From contig BCJJ01000030.1 of assembly GCA_039545355.1 (NCBI GenBank), positions 312,510-376,509 on the forward strand: a DNA stretch of 64,000 nt, given 5' to 3'. The DNA comes from Trichosporon coremiiforme. Lineage: Eukaryota > Basidiomycota > Tremellomycetes > Trichosporonales > Trichosporonaceae. The position numbers and the translations under genes were made by a program. Below are positions 34,400-48,614 of this stretch, in pieces (position 1 is the first letter of the stretch; the number at the start of each line of letters is the position of its first letter). Under the pieces are notes generated by a model, which saw only the letters and a list, made by a program, of their open reading frames with translations, did not search any database and had not been told where the DNA came from.

Positions 34400-35480
34400 C
34401 TGAAAGAGTCAGTCAAGTGACAGTGACAAAGGAGGGTCACTGCAGAGGATCAGACGAGACAAGTGGACGGAAAAGGAGATGAGGCTAAGGGCGCGCCTGG
34501 TCGAAGCACAGCGCCAGCCTGAGCCAGCCTGAGCCAGCCAGCCTGAGTGCACCGCGCGATGCACTCGAGCGGTGGCCGCGGTGGCTGTAGCTCGGTAGCG
34601 CAGCCAGGTCCCAGGGCGCCTAAGGATTGGACAGCCTGCAGGGATCGAGGACTGTGTGCAGGGCGATTGGCAGGGGGGACCGGTCCTCACTAAGGATGCA
34701 GGGTGAGAAGGGGGGCCACTGCCGCCAGAGCCGAGTCCAGGATCCAGCTCAGGGTACATATTTCCCAGTCTGGCTAATCGCAACCCGTACCAGGCACTGA
34801 CTGCGACCGACGGACGCCCTTTGCCAGAGGCACTTCATGAGCGTGTCATGTGCACTTGCAGTAATCCTCCGCAATCGACTCTTGTAACTCTTGTAATTCT
34901 CTCACACTTCAAACCTAAACTTTCGTGAAAAACTGAAATCACAAAACACACGCTCATGCTAAACGGCTTAATGCTTAATCCTCTACAACCGTGATATATA
35001 ATGCAATGATACGAGAGCGGGGAGCGCATGAGGTACAGCTACAGTGGGCACAGCCAGCGCGGGTGCGGGCAGCCATTGCGTAAACAGACGGGCGCCGTCG
35101 TGCTCGCCGTCCCTCTCGTCGGATGAAATGCGATTATGCTTGGAACTGGGATGGAATGGTGATGTGATGTGATATGCGGCTATGCGGGGAGGGGTGTAAT
35201 GTGCGATACAAGTGCGATGCAGGCGATGCAGGCGGTGCTTCGGGACACGGAGGACACCACGCGCGTGTGGAGGGTGAGAGTGAGATCTGGGCTGGCTGGG
35301 CTTGTTGGTGGTGGGGGGGTGAGGGTGGGGGAGGGGGATGCCGGAGATGCCGACCGGCAAAACATTGCAGGGAATGAGTCTCGGGAACAGAGCCGAGAAG
35401 GGTGCTGCTAAGTCTTGTGCCAGCGGCCCTCGCGTGCTCAGTGTCGACGCGCTGTACGCGTTCTGCACGGAGTCCAGCGC
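34400..35480. other. Region of uncertain gene content
   Basis: Holds imperfect CAGCCTGAG repeats near 34513-34546, an AT-rich stretch at about 34860-35010, and overlapping minus frames (34983-35468) with partly coding-like codon use. No consistent gene model could be built. Confidence 0.4.
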
Positions 35481-35750
35481 TCAGAAGCTCCAGCTGCGGC
35501 GGTGCTGGCAACGGCGTCTATGGTGGGGGCGTGGCGGCGACAGCAGCCAGTGCGGGAAGTAGGCGATCTTGAGCCAGACGCGGAGCATCGCGATCTGCAA
35601 GTCGCTGGGCGTGTCAGTGCGAACTCTCCACTGCGCGCTCGACCCAAGGACAGGATAAGCTTACCTGATCGACTGCTTGAGGGCTTGGAACGCGCTGGGA
35701 GCTGCGGCGAGAGGGGCGGGACCGATGGGACTGGCCGCCGGGAACTCCAT
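35481..35750 (-). CDS. Small two-exon gene, function unknown
   Basis: Exon 1 (35750-35665) begins MEFPAASPIGPAPLAA and ends ALKQSI. Exon 2 (35604-35481), entered through an acceptor with branch GCACTGACACGCCCAG, reads SDLQIAMLRVWLKIAYFPHW with strongly GC3-biased codons, then becomes basic (RPHHRRR) and stops: 69 residues. The junction and the coding bias support a real gene, but the 3' part may be spliced further because two other frames downstream also look partly coding. No family recognised. Confidence 0.45.
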
Positions 35751-36811
35751 TTTGCGGTTCTTGTCGTGGCGCGGGTAGAATGGGACGCGGGGTAAGATGG
35801 CGGTGGGGTAGGGGGTCGATGCTGGTGGTTTCACGTTTCAGAACAGCTCAGCTGCCTCGTCTTGGCCTTCTTGGTTGAAAGTTCGAGCAATGCAGTAGTG
35901 GTTGTCGTGGGAAGTGCATGTAAGAAATGCGGGACGCAGTTCTCGTCTGGTGATGCGCTGGCAGCAGCAGCAGCAGCGGCGGCGGCGGCGGCTGGGAACA
36001 CGAAGGGGTAAAGACAGCACAAACAGCGCGCAGACAGTGTGGACAGGGTCTTGTGTGTGGAGAGCAAGGTCCGTTTTCACTGATGCATGTTGCGCCGTCT
36101 GGAGTGCACAAGTTATATGCAGTCGCGGCTGTCATGGAGGCTGTCAATGACTACGATGCACAGCGAGACACTTCTGAGCGGTGTCACTGTCCATCACGGT
36201 TCTCGCATTCTCGTGGGGTGGAGTGAGTGATGAGCGGTGTGGCCATGTTCATCAGTGGTTGCGGCGCGCAGCGAGCTTCGAGCGGAGCGCAGCGATGTAA
36301 TTGATGGCATGCGTTTTGTACCACACAGCGAACGGATTAAAGGAGCGTACGGTATCCTACTTGCTTCGACGGCTCCGGCGATGCGACGTGGAGAGATGTC
36401 ACTTGCGGCCGCTGCACCAGCACCACTCTGTCCACTTGCGTTCGTCCTCTGGTGTTGGTCTGCGATGCTCAGCCTGTGTAGCCTGTAAAACAGATCGTCT
36501 GAAATTTCAGAATCGTGTTTCAGCCCAGGGCCCGATGGGCACAGAGTCCGCGCTGGCGTCTGAGACACGCTTCCTCTGCAGTTCACGTATTCACGCGCCT
36601 CGCTCCACACTTCTCAACACTTCTCAACACATGACACAACTAAGCAGGTTCCTGGCTGGGCGTGCCGGTTGGACGGCTGTTGCCTAGTGCGTCCTCGGCG
36701 GTCATGTCGCTAGTGCCCATCTTCGCACGGCTGCTGCCGCAACCTAGCGACAGGTCACGGCATGACGCGCCCTCCCCTGCCCCTCACCCTGCTGTCATGT
36801 TTGAGAGCTAC
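35751..36811. other. Intergenic region with triplet repeats
   Basis: Contains a CAG/CGG triplet tract at 35961-35992. Frames over it are low-complexity and rejected. Confidence 0.5.
35961..35992. repeat. Compound (CAG)n(CGG)n triplet repeat
   Basis: Five CAG units run directly into about five CGG units. On the minus strand this would lie in the leader region of the small gene at 35.5 kb. Confidence 0.85.
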
Positions 36812-37756
36812 TTACAGACTGAAAGTGCTCGTGTTTGCCTCGGGCCGGTAGTAAGGACTGCAGGTCTCGACTCTTTCGAACGTATGTGGCGGCGGCCCCT
36901 GGCCAAAGGTGCGGTGCGTGCCCGTGCTGACTGTGCTGAAGTAGTTGTCGCTCGTCGAGAGGCTGCTTTCCACGCTCTCGACGTCGCTCGGCGAGTGCCC
37001 ATGACCGCCGGGAGAGAGGTAGCCTTGGTCGATGGGAATGCAGACGTCGAGGTGGCCTTGGCTCGCAGGACTGAGGAGAGGGCCATGGCCGAGGCTGGAA
37101 GTGCGGTTCGGCAGACTCGAGTCGAGGAACTCAGACTTGCGGGTGTCATCAATATCCCACTTGTCAGGCAGCTGGATGTCGGACACGCTCGGTAGCTTAA
37201 GAATTGCCCGTTCGGGTGGCATGGGGAAGGACTGCACCCGCGAAAAGTCGAGGCTCGTATTGTTCTTCGTGTAGTAGTTGCTAATAGGCGTCGAACCAAG
37301 GGGAGGCGTGGCCGGTGTGGGCGACATGATTGGTGTCGTTGGGCTAGAGGGTGACATGGGCTGGCAGGCTGTCGGGCTAGTCGCCTGGACGTGGACCCAC
37401 GAGTTGAGGCTCGTCGGACTTCTGGGCAAGGGCGCCGGTGGACTCGTCGGCACGAGTTCGAGTGACGGTCGGGCGTACGGTGTGGGCTTGGAGAAATCGA
37501 ACTGGCCGCCGCCCGGCGTCTCGGGGATGACACTGAGGTCTTCCTTCGCGACCATCGAGGCCTGAGGCGGCTTAGACCCTCGAGGGATGCTCGACTTCCT
37601 CAACCTCGGCAGGCTGCGCGAGATTCCGCTCAGGTCAAGAGAGGGCGTGGACCTGGCCCACTCGATCTCGAGCGTCGGAGGCGGGAGGTCGAGCTCGAGG
37701 CTGGGAGTCAAGGAAGGCGCACTCGATATCGGACGAGTCTTCTTGCGGAGCATCAT
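36812..37756 (-). CDS. Ser/Pro/Thr-rich low-complexity protein
   Basis: A single open frame of 314 residues starting MMLRKKTRPISSAPS. It is dominated by Ser, Pro and Thr with many SP/TP sites (SPSSPTTPIMSPTPATPP; SLELDLPPPTLEIEW), an acidic-hydrophobic patch (LPSVSDIQLPDKWDID) and no membrane segment, so probably a disordered phospho-regulated protein. The stop is embedded in a perfect donor (CT|GTAAGT), so the frame may be spliced to a further 3' exon. No family recognised; antisense frames over it are shorter and worse. Confidence 0.65.
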   Translation of the reverse strand: MMLRKKTRPISSAPSLTPSLELDLPPPTLEIEWARSTPSLDLSGISRSLPRLRKSSIPRGSKPPQASMVAKEDLSVIPETPGGGQFDFSKPTPYARPSLELVPTSPPAPLPRSPTSLNSWVHVQATSPTACQPMSPSSPTTPIMSPTPATPPLGSTPISNYYTKNNTSLDFSRVQSFPMPPERAILKLPSVSDIQLPDKWDIDDTRKSEFLDSSLPNRTSSLGHGPLLSPASQGHLDVCIPIDQGYLSPGGHGHSPSDVESVESSLSTSDNYFSTVSTGTHRTFGQGPPPHTFERVETCSPYYRPEANTSTFSL

Positions 37757-38349
37757 GGTGTGAGGAACGAGGAAGAAGATGTGGCAACGTCAAGGAGATC
37801 GTATCGTTCAACTTCAGCTGCGGCTCAGTTGCCAAGTGTCCACACTTGGATCTCTAGGTTGAGCGGGCGTCAGTGTGAAGTGGACGACGATGCGGCGATG
37901 ATACAAAGAACCAATTCTCAAGACCAAGCATCTGAGGACTCGAGGATCAGCGCGTGCTAGAAAGGTGACTCAGAGCAGGCAGCCAACCGACTTTGGTGTC
38001 AGAGAGGTCTTGTGGGTTGGAGACGGGGCAGTCATTTCTGCGCCAGTACGCCCTCATGCGCCTTCGTCGCCTGCGCCATGGTCAACAACGAGGACCGACC
38101 TCGTAAGCTCGGCGTCCATACCCCGCCAGGTCCGCGATAGGTCATTTAAGCTAGTCAGCGGGTGTGTCAGTAGTGTCAGTGACGATGGGATTGTCAGGCG
38201 AATGACGCGCGAGTCAGTGCGCAGTGTTACTGTTCTGGAACATTGGACCTCGTTTCTCGTGTCCCCTTTCACCATTGAACATTGGCCAAGGCTCAGTAAG
38301 CATAGCAAGGTTTGCATACAAGCCTTACAGCGGTCCGTGCTCAGCGTGC
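37757..38349. other. Intergenic spacer
   Basis: Nothing recognised. Confidence 0.5.
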
Positions 38350-40282
38350 CTACAGGTTGTACTCGGAGACCTCGTCCGTCTCCTCCTCAAGCGACTGCTT
38401 GGAGCCGTTCTTCTGCAGCTCGCGCTGCTTGATGGTGAACTGTGACTTGGCGAAGGCGCTGGCGGTCATCTCAGAGATAGACGACGGGGTGTCGACAACG
38501 AGGCTGCCGGAAAGGGCATTGGGCGTCGCGAGACTGCCCCCGCCGCCGAGGTAGGTGACTAGCCGGGAGTGGGCACGGACCACTGGGTCGTCAAGGATTG
38601 AATTTGAAGGGTGGAGACTGCGCGGGTTAGCATCGTGTCTGACCGTGAGTGCCGCAAGTGGTTAGGATAGGCCCGAGGGCGCTGACGGCGTTTGGCTTAC
38701 TAGTGAGCAAGGAGCAGGTGGCCGGTTGTCTTCGGGCGCATGAACACCCTGCCTCCGAAATCACCCTTCTCAAGCGGAATGCGGTCCTTCGGGCCGAGGA
38801 ACTGCTCCTTGGGCATGGGAGGGCTCCAACCCAGAACGCCGAAGCGGGCGACAAAGTCGTTCTCGTTCGCAAAGTGTTCGACGCGGTGGAACGGCTGCGT
38901 CGCCTTGAGCGCGCGCAGGCCGACCTGGTCTCCGCGCAATGTAGTCGACACGACGGGCGAGTTGCCCCCGTGCGTGCTCGAGCCGTTGCCCGCGCCGTCG
39001 ATGTGGTAGGCGTCCTGGAACGCGGCCGGGATACAAGTCTTCACTTCGTCCCACGACATCTTGGAACAGTTGTTCAACATCACCTTCGCGTCCGCGATCT
39101 CGGCAGTCTTCGCTAAGTACAGCGGGCGGGAAAGGTGGTTCGCGGCCGACGCAAAGGTGTAGATTTCCAGTTTGGCCAGCGTGTCCGCAGGGAAGTCACA
39201 AAGTAGCTGGTCCTGAGAAAGTCAGCGTCGGAAGGAGGGCGCAGAGGGCGCGCAGACACGTACCACCCAAGCACTGCAGATGATGCCTCCTTGCGAGTGC
39301 GCGATGATCACAATGCGCTCCTTGGTCGGATCCATCATCGCATTCCGGACAATCTGGGTACGTTAGAAAGGACTGTAAGGGCCGCGCACCTCGTAGCCAC
39401 TCCGGATGTCCTGCGTCGTCCAGAACAAGTCACGCTGGAGGATACACTCGATCAGGTCGAACCACATACCAAGCGTCTTGTTCAGGACGCCGGTGATCGG
39501 CCTGTGAAACAGGTTCTGGAGGTAGTCAACCGTCGCCTCCGCGGTCCACCCGTCGGTGGCGATACCGTTGATGCTGCTTGTCAGATCCGCCTCGTGCAAG
39601 CTACTCACTAGATCCACTCCTCCTTCTCGTGGCCCTCCACAAAGTTCACTGCGCAGTCACTCTCCTTCACTCGGCCGCCCTGCAACCACAGCCCGACCCA
39701 GCAGAACCCAGTCAAGACCGGAACCCAGGCGGCCATTGGCGGAATAGATGTGAAGAAGCTAGTGACGGCGCCGACGGTCAGGACAAGCGAGGTTGAGATC
39801 AGGCTGACTTGGAACAAGCCGCTCAGGATACCCTTGGAGCGGATATGCCTGTCGATGGGCGATCTGTTGATCGGGAGGATGATCGACGGAACGAGGCCAA
39901 TGTTCTTAATCAGGAATGCAAAATCCTTGGTCATCGCCTTGAACGGCGACTGGCGGAACGCCTGCGGAGTGTCGAGGAACGGCGTGCAGATCGTGTCTTG
40001 CACGATGCAGTGCGGCGGCGAGTGGACCGGCAGCTGGTTGAGGTAGGACGGGTCAGTCAGGGAGCGACTGCGGTCCTGCACCGAGGCGGCGACAGCCTTT
40101 GCCTGCGACGGAGAGCTGGGCAGTCCTTCCTGCACGCAGTCAGCATGGTGACAGCCGGAGTTACTCACCGTCTGCACAGTCACCTTGGTCATGACCGGCA
40201 TGGTGCCGTAGTCGGGCTGGCTGTGCGACTTGCGGACTCCGATGTGGTGGGTCTCAGTCGTTCTCGGGAGGGGGTCACTCAT
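38350..40282 (-). CDS. Membrane-associated alpha/beta hydrolase
   Basis: Serine hydrolase of a fungal family, substrate unknown (lipid esterase possible). Six exons: 40282-40169, 40129-39609, 39573-39390, 39353-39264, 39212-38701, 38617-38350; 562 residues. An N-terminal polar region is followed by two membrane segments (LFQVSLISTSLVLTVGAVTSFF and WVPVLTGFCWVGLWL). The hydrolase fold starts YINGIATDGWTAEATVDYL, and the nucleophile elbow is IVIIAHSQGGIICSAW (A-H-S-Q-G variant of GxSxG). The histidine block HFANENDFVARFGVLGW lies downstream; a later AHYLHPSNSILDDP is formed across the last intron. Intron 1 (39 nt) is 3n and stop-free; intron 3 is 36 nt. Confidence 0.87.
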
Positions 40283-41424
40283 GGTGTCTGGTCGGTGCGT
40301 GTTTGCCACCGAGACGTTAGAGGAATGATTATGGAAGGACGCGATGTGAGGAAGGTGGCTCAGTTATTAATATCTGGTCTGATCTGGCCGACGCGAGCCG
40401 AATGAGGTACATCCATGAACGTCCAGTCACGGGCCAGGCGCTCGGTGCGGTGCTTTTCAGATAGCGCAAGCACTGGTGGCCAACGATCAGGATGCCTAAC
40501 TGCTGTCGCGCGGATGCGGTCCTCCTAAAAGGTACGCTAGAGGAGAGGGCACGGCGACATGATGTGCACGTCGTAACGTCGCCAGGGTCAAGGCGGCCTT
40601 ACTTTATGGCCCTTGATATCATGTGGACGAGCTTCCTGCAAAAGACGGCAGAAGAGCGAAAGGGTGCGTCGGGCATGGTGGAGCACTCACCTCAACCGTG
40701 GTGACATGGAATGAATTCCACACTCAAAGTGTAACGCATGTGCACCGGCAATTCGAGGACGCGAGACGGGTAGCTTGAAACTCAAGCAGGGGGGCTCCCA
40801 CGAATTGGCCGCGCGTTCTCATAATTCTACATGTAAACATCCTGAGTGTACCCGACGAGTCCAGGTCTAGCGAACGTTTTAAGCGTTAAGCATTCGTACA
40901 TCTGAAGATCGCCTCACCGCACGCCCTGACAAACGGCCGAGGCACGATTGAGATGTCAGAGCTTACCCGACACAGCACATGGAGGCCACCAAGACGTGTT
41001 CTCCATCTTCCCCGGTTCTCTGGCATTAGCCTACCAGGATGAAGCGTTTATCTGCACTCTTTTACCCAGATACCGCAGAAGACGGGCAGATGACCATTGC
41101 AGATGGACAAGAGCTCGGCCGCCGCTTGAGCAGCACCGAGTACTGCACACGTTACAACCCGCCAGGCAGGCAGTGACTACCGAGCGGGTAAAGCTGTCTA
41201 CGTTGCCGTCACGAGTTGGTTGACCGTCCATTACGAGTCTGCACTAGTCACGATACCGCGACCTTGGGGCCGCTCCATTGTTGACGTCAACCGTCACAGT
41301 GGCCGGCGGAGCGCGTAACTCGGAACATTCCGAAAGTGGATGTTGATATGAAATGCGATCGTGGAACAACTGTGTGTTCATGCTGTATGCTGTAATGCTG
41401 TATGCTGTATGCCTTCTATGCCTA
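40283..41424. other. Intergenic region
   Basis: Promoter side of the hydrolase and 3' side of the RWDD2-like gene. It has a short imperfect ATGCTGT repeat near 41385-41412; no gene seen. Confidence 0.5.
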
Positions 41425-42320
41425 CTAGTTGTGGCTACCCATCACTGCCGCTCCAAAGTCTCCACCAACGCCCCACTCATCCATGAGCTTCTTGACCTCG
41501 CCCATGTCTCCACGATGAGAGAAGCGGCCGTAGTGCGTGATGATGCTAGTGATGTCCTTCATCTCCGAGAAAGCCCTAGTCGTAATGGGACTTCGGAGAC
41601 GCTCCGTCACCTTTCTCAAGTCAGTGCGCGCAACGCTTACGAGAGAGCTCGACACATACCTTCTTCTGGAAGCTTGGCACGTCACCCCAGCTCTCACTCT
41701 TGACCTTGGACATATACCGGTCGATATCCTTGCCACCTCCCTCGACGCAGATGAGACCTGGCTTGCCTGCTAGCACAAAGCCCGTGAGACCGTACTCCAG
41801 GGTATAAGTCACAATCTCCCTCGTCTTGTCCTTCGAATCTAGTGACGGCAGCCAGAACCAGCACCGACACAGTGGGCCCTCATCTCGCACTGGCGTCGGA
41901 GCAGCGATTATTTCCGGCTCCTCAACAATCAATAACTGGGGTTGTCAGTTCATGGGCGTAGTAAGTGGCACTCACCGGGGCAGTAGCTCTGATGTACTCT
42001 ATCGCGGTCATGATGTAATCCGTGGGCGCCTCCACCGTTTCCGGCATGTCGGCCAGCAGCTGCTCGAATGCCGATCTCGTCAGGAAGTCGGGCTGCCGCG
42101 GGGCGATCTTTGTTTGTCCAGCCACCGGGATAGCAACAGAGAGCTCTATCCGCCTCGGATCTTCTTCGTCATCTATCGGAGCCCTTACCACAACGTTATA
42201 CACGTCGGCCGTGTCCTGATCCGTGTCGAGCGCGCTCTGGGAGGCTGAGTCGAACACGAGCTCGTCGGGCAGCGGGTACATTGCCGCCAGCAGTTGGAGG
42301 GCGGAGAGCGCTTCAGACAT
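41425..42320 (-). CDS. RWD-domain protein, RWDD2-like (DUF1115 C-terminus)
   Basis: Three exons: 42320-41976, 41935-41660, 41610-41425; 268 residues from the ATG at 42320. The N-terminal RWD domain has ALSALQLLAAMYPLPDEL and IELSVAIPVAGQTKIAPRQP. The C-terminal RWDD2/DUF1115 block has WFWLPSLDSKDKTREIV, EYGLTGFVLAGKPGLICVEG and YMSKVKSESWGDVPSFQKK. Intron 2 uses an AAG acceptor: alternatives hit a stop, so this is well determined. An upstream in-frame ATG at 42581 would add 87 poorly conserved-looking residues; I prefer the RWD start. Molecular role is not established. Confidence 0.85.
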
Positions 42321-42790
42321 GTCGCCGTCCTTGTTCTGCCTTTTAGGCGGTTCTGTGAGAAGTACGAGCAGTTGAAAAGGACGCGGCGAGCTCCTCAGAA
42401 AAGAACAGAGGTTGAAGAGCAGCTGTTCATCGGCAATACCCGAGCTTGACTCGACTCCCGAAGGTGGAGGGAGGTTCGGCGTCCACGTGGGGTGCTTATC
42501 TGTTTGGCTCCGTTGCCACCGCACCTGGATCTCGGACCTCCACCTAGTCGATGCTTTGGCCTCGATAGCCGTCATTCGCATTCTTCACCGTTCACTTCAC
42601 AGCCCGCGATTCCTTTTCGGCCCGCGTCGGAAGCTCACGTCGAGCCAAGTATATGCTGATATTCACCCAAGGGCACAAGGAGCCGTCTGAGTGAGTTGTG
42701 AATTCCGTACGGGAAAACTAATCGTCAGCTGCGATTGTTCGTGTCGCGGACAAAGGAAGGGGCATCACACCGGCAGAGCTACTGGAGGAG
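42321..42790. other. Divergent region between the RWDD2-like gene and GPI1
   Basis: Just upstream of the chosen GPI1 start an in-frame open stretch reads DKGRGITPAELLEEM and looks coding-like, but no start codon or donor upstream could be linked to it. Confidence 0.45.
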
Positions 42791-44885
42791 ATGCGGATAT
42801 TCTGGCCTACAACCACTAAAGCTCCCTTATTAGAGGGCATAGCCATCGGCTGGTATAAAGGGGATGTTCTCCTGGTGGCCGCCGTCGTGCCAGCATGGGT
42901 GAGGACGCACGTAGATATGCGCAGCTGACGCTTAGCGTGACGAGTTCGACATCATCACGTCTGATCGTCTTAAGATTCTTGCCAACGTCAAGAGCTTCAA
43001 TCAGTCGCTGGACACCATCGATACGTTCTCGGAGCCGAGTCTGGCAGTCTACTGCGAGAATGGCGTGCCAGTTGCTCTGTCTGAGCCGGCTGACGTTGTC
43101 CTGTACACGCCAGCCGCGAGTGTAGCCGATCTTCTCATCTACAAGAGCGACAGAAGTGTAGACTCTGGAGATGCTCATCCTGAAGATGACATATTGGCGA
43201 TGGTGAGCTTCGGACATGGAAATGGCGGCTGATGTGTTAAAGCTGGTGAAGTCGACGAGTATACAGCGATACATCTTCCAGGACACAATACCGAAGCGTC
43301 GGTCGTGGGCGTGGATGGCCGACGTCCCACGCAATCTCGTTTTCCTGGGAAACTCTCTCACTCGTTTCATTCGTCCTGTTCCCAAACACGGCACACCGAT
43401 CTTCTCTCGACCAGGAGGCGCCCGCCTACCCCGCCTCAGCTGGCGCACTTCTGAGGAATGGAAGGCTGCTACTCAGATGCCGATACCCCGGCTCCGACGC
43501 CATGGATTCGGCTACAGGTCCGATATGGCTCATGGTGGTGGAGACGGAAGGTGGAGCGACGTGACGCTGCAGCAGATTCTGCCCATCATCTTCGTCTTGC
43601 TCTACATCTTCCGCCGGTACTGGCTGCCGCTGGTATGGCAGGCGCTGCTCGCCATTATCGTCATTGTGGCATGGGCAGTGTATGAAATGGCTATCAGCCT
43701 TCTGAAAGGTCTCGCTGTTCTGTCTGGCCGGTTGGATTTCGTTAAGGCCATATTTCTGAACGCCTGGCACGTCGTCGCCAACGCTCGTCAATGGTGCGCA
43801 TCTGTGGACGCCGTCATGTTCACCTGGGGCCTGGCGGCGAGGCTCGATGGTGTGCGCGAGGATAGCCTGGCGTACAAGCAGAACATTCTTAGGCTCCACG
43901 TAGGTGTTTGATATGTCGACTACAGCTAACATGCGCAGATGGAGAACAACATCGGTCCGATCATCGGCGGAATCATCCTCCACACGATGCAGCCGCGATA
44001 CAATCTGGCCACGGTCTTCGTGGACCCGGTGATTGCAGCGATTGACTGGCTGAACTCGTGGCCGGTGGGCTTCAAATTGAACACGGAGCTCAGTAACTTC
44101 ATGAGCTCGACTCTGAAGTTCGGTCTGAACGTTTGGAAAGGTATTTTTGGACATCTGGCAAGTAGCTGACCTTCACAGATCTGATCTTTCCGCGCCTCCC
44201 CGAGATGTACATGTACATGTTCGTCGTCGCTGGTACGATCGCTGGGCTGCTCACCTTCCTCTCGCACGCGTTGGACGCTTTCCGCCTCATGACCCTGCAC
44301 CTTCGCGCTGGGTATCTGTTCACGCGCGCCTTGTACCGCTGGCAGATGTCGGCGCTCGGCGGTCTGTGGAACCTTTTCCGTGGCAAGAGATGGAACACCC
44401 TCAGGCACCGCACCGACTCGCATGCCTACGACCTCGACACGCTCTTTCTTGGCACGCTTCTCTTCACGCTCAGTGTCTTCCTGGCGCCAACATTGGTCGC
44501 TTACTACGGCCTCTTCTTCATTATCAACGCGATTCTCGTAGCTGTAGAGGGATGCCTGAGGCTCGGCATTGTTTTTGCGAAGACTTGCCCGTGGTATGAG
44601 CTTCAGTTGCGTGCTAGATTCCCAGATGCTCTGCCTGGTAAGTTGAATACGCATGTAGCGGCTGACCGAGTTCAGGTTGTGTAGTGTTCGAAGCGGTTGC
44701 TCTGCCAGAGCGCAGTAGAGAGGAGGTCGCCCCTGTTCAGCAGATGCTTAGAGTCAAGGTGAGTCTTTGGAGGCCCTGGGCCGTAGCTGACACGGTAGAT
44801 TACCCCGAAGTCGTACGGCGAGATCCTCGCGCCAATGATGGCGAACCTGCGCCGCGAGCTCAGCTCTCTCAAGTCACGTCTGTAG
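42791..44885 (+). CDS. GPI1: GPI-GlcNAc transferase subunit Gpi1 (PIG-Q)
   Basis: Membrane subunit of the ER complex that adds GlcNAc to phosphatidylinositol, the first step of GPI-anchor synthesis. Seven exons: 42791-42898, 42936-43202, 43243-43899, 43939-44140, 44179-44637, 44676-44758, 44799-44885; 620 residues. Opening MRIFWPTTT and GYxxGW-like IAIGWYKGDVLLVAAVV are typical. The central hydrophobic part includes LPIIFVLLYIFRRYWLP. The family hallmark is WNLFRGKRWNTLRHRTDS followed by YDLDTLFLGTLLFTLSVF and LAPTLVAYYGLFF. The C-terminus (LRRELSSLKSRL) comes from a tiny last exon. The start could lie further upstream. Confidence 0.92.
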
Positions 44886-45005
44886 ATATTATTATACACC
44901 GTCTCGCTCGTCACCTTTGTACTAATACCAAGAAATGCATACAATCAAAGAACCCGATTTCTGTTCTAATCTAAAGCGAAGCAAAATGTCCACTGTCCGT
45001 GTTCA

Positions 45006-48614
<3,609 letters not shown>

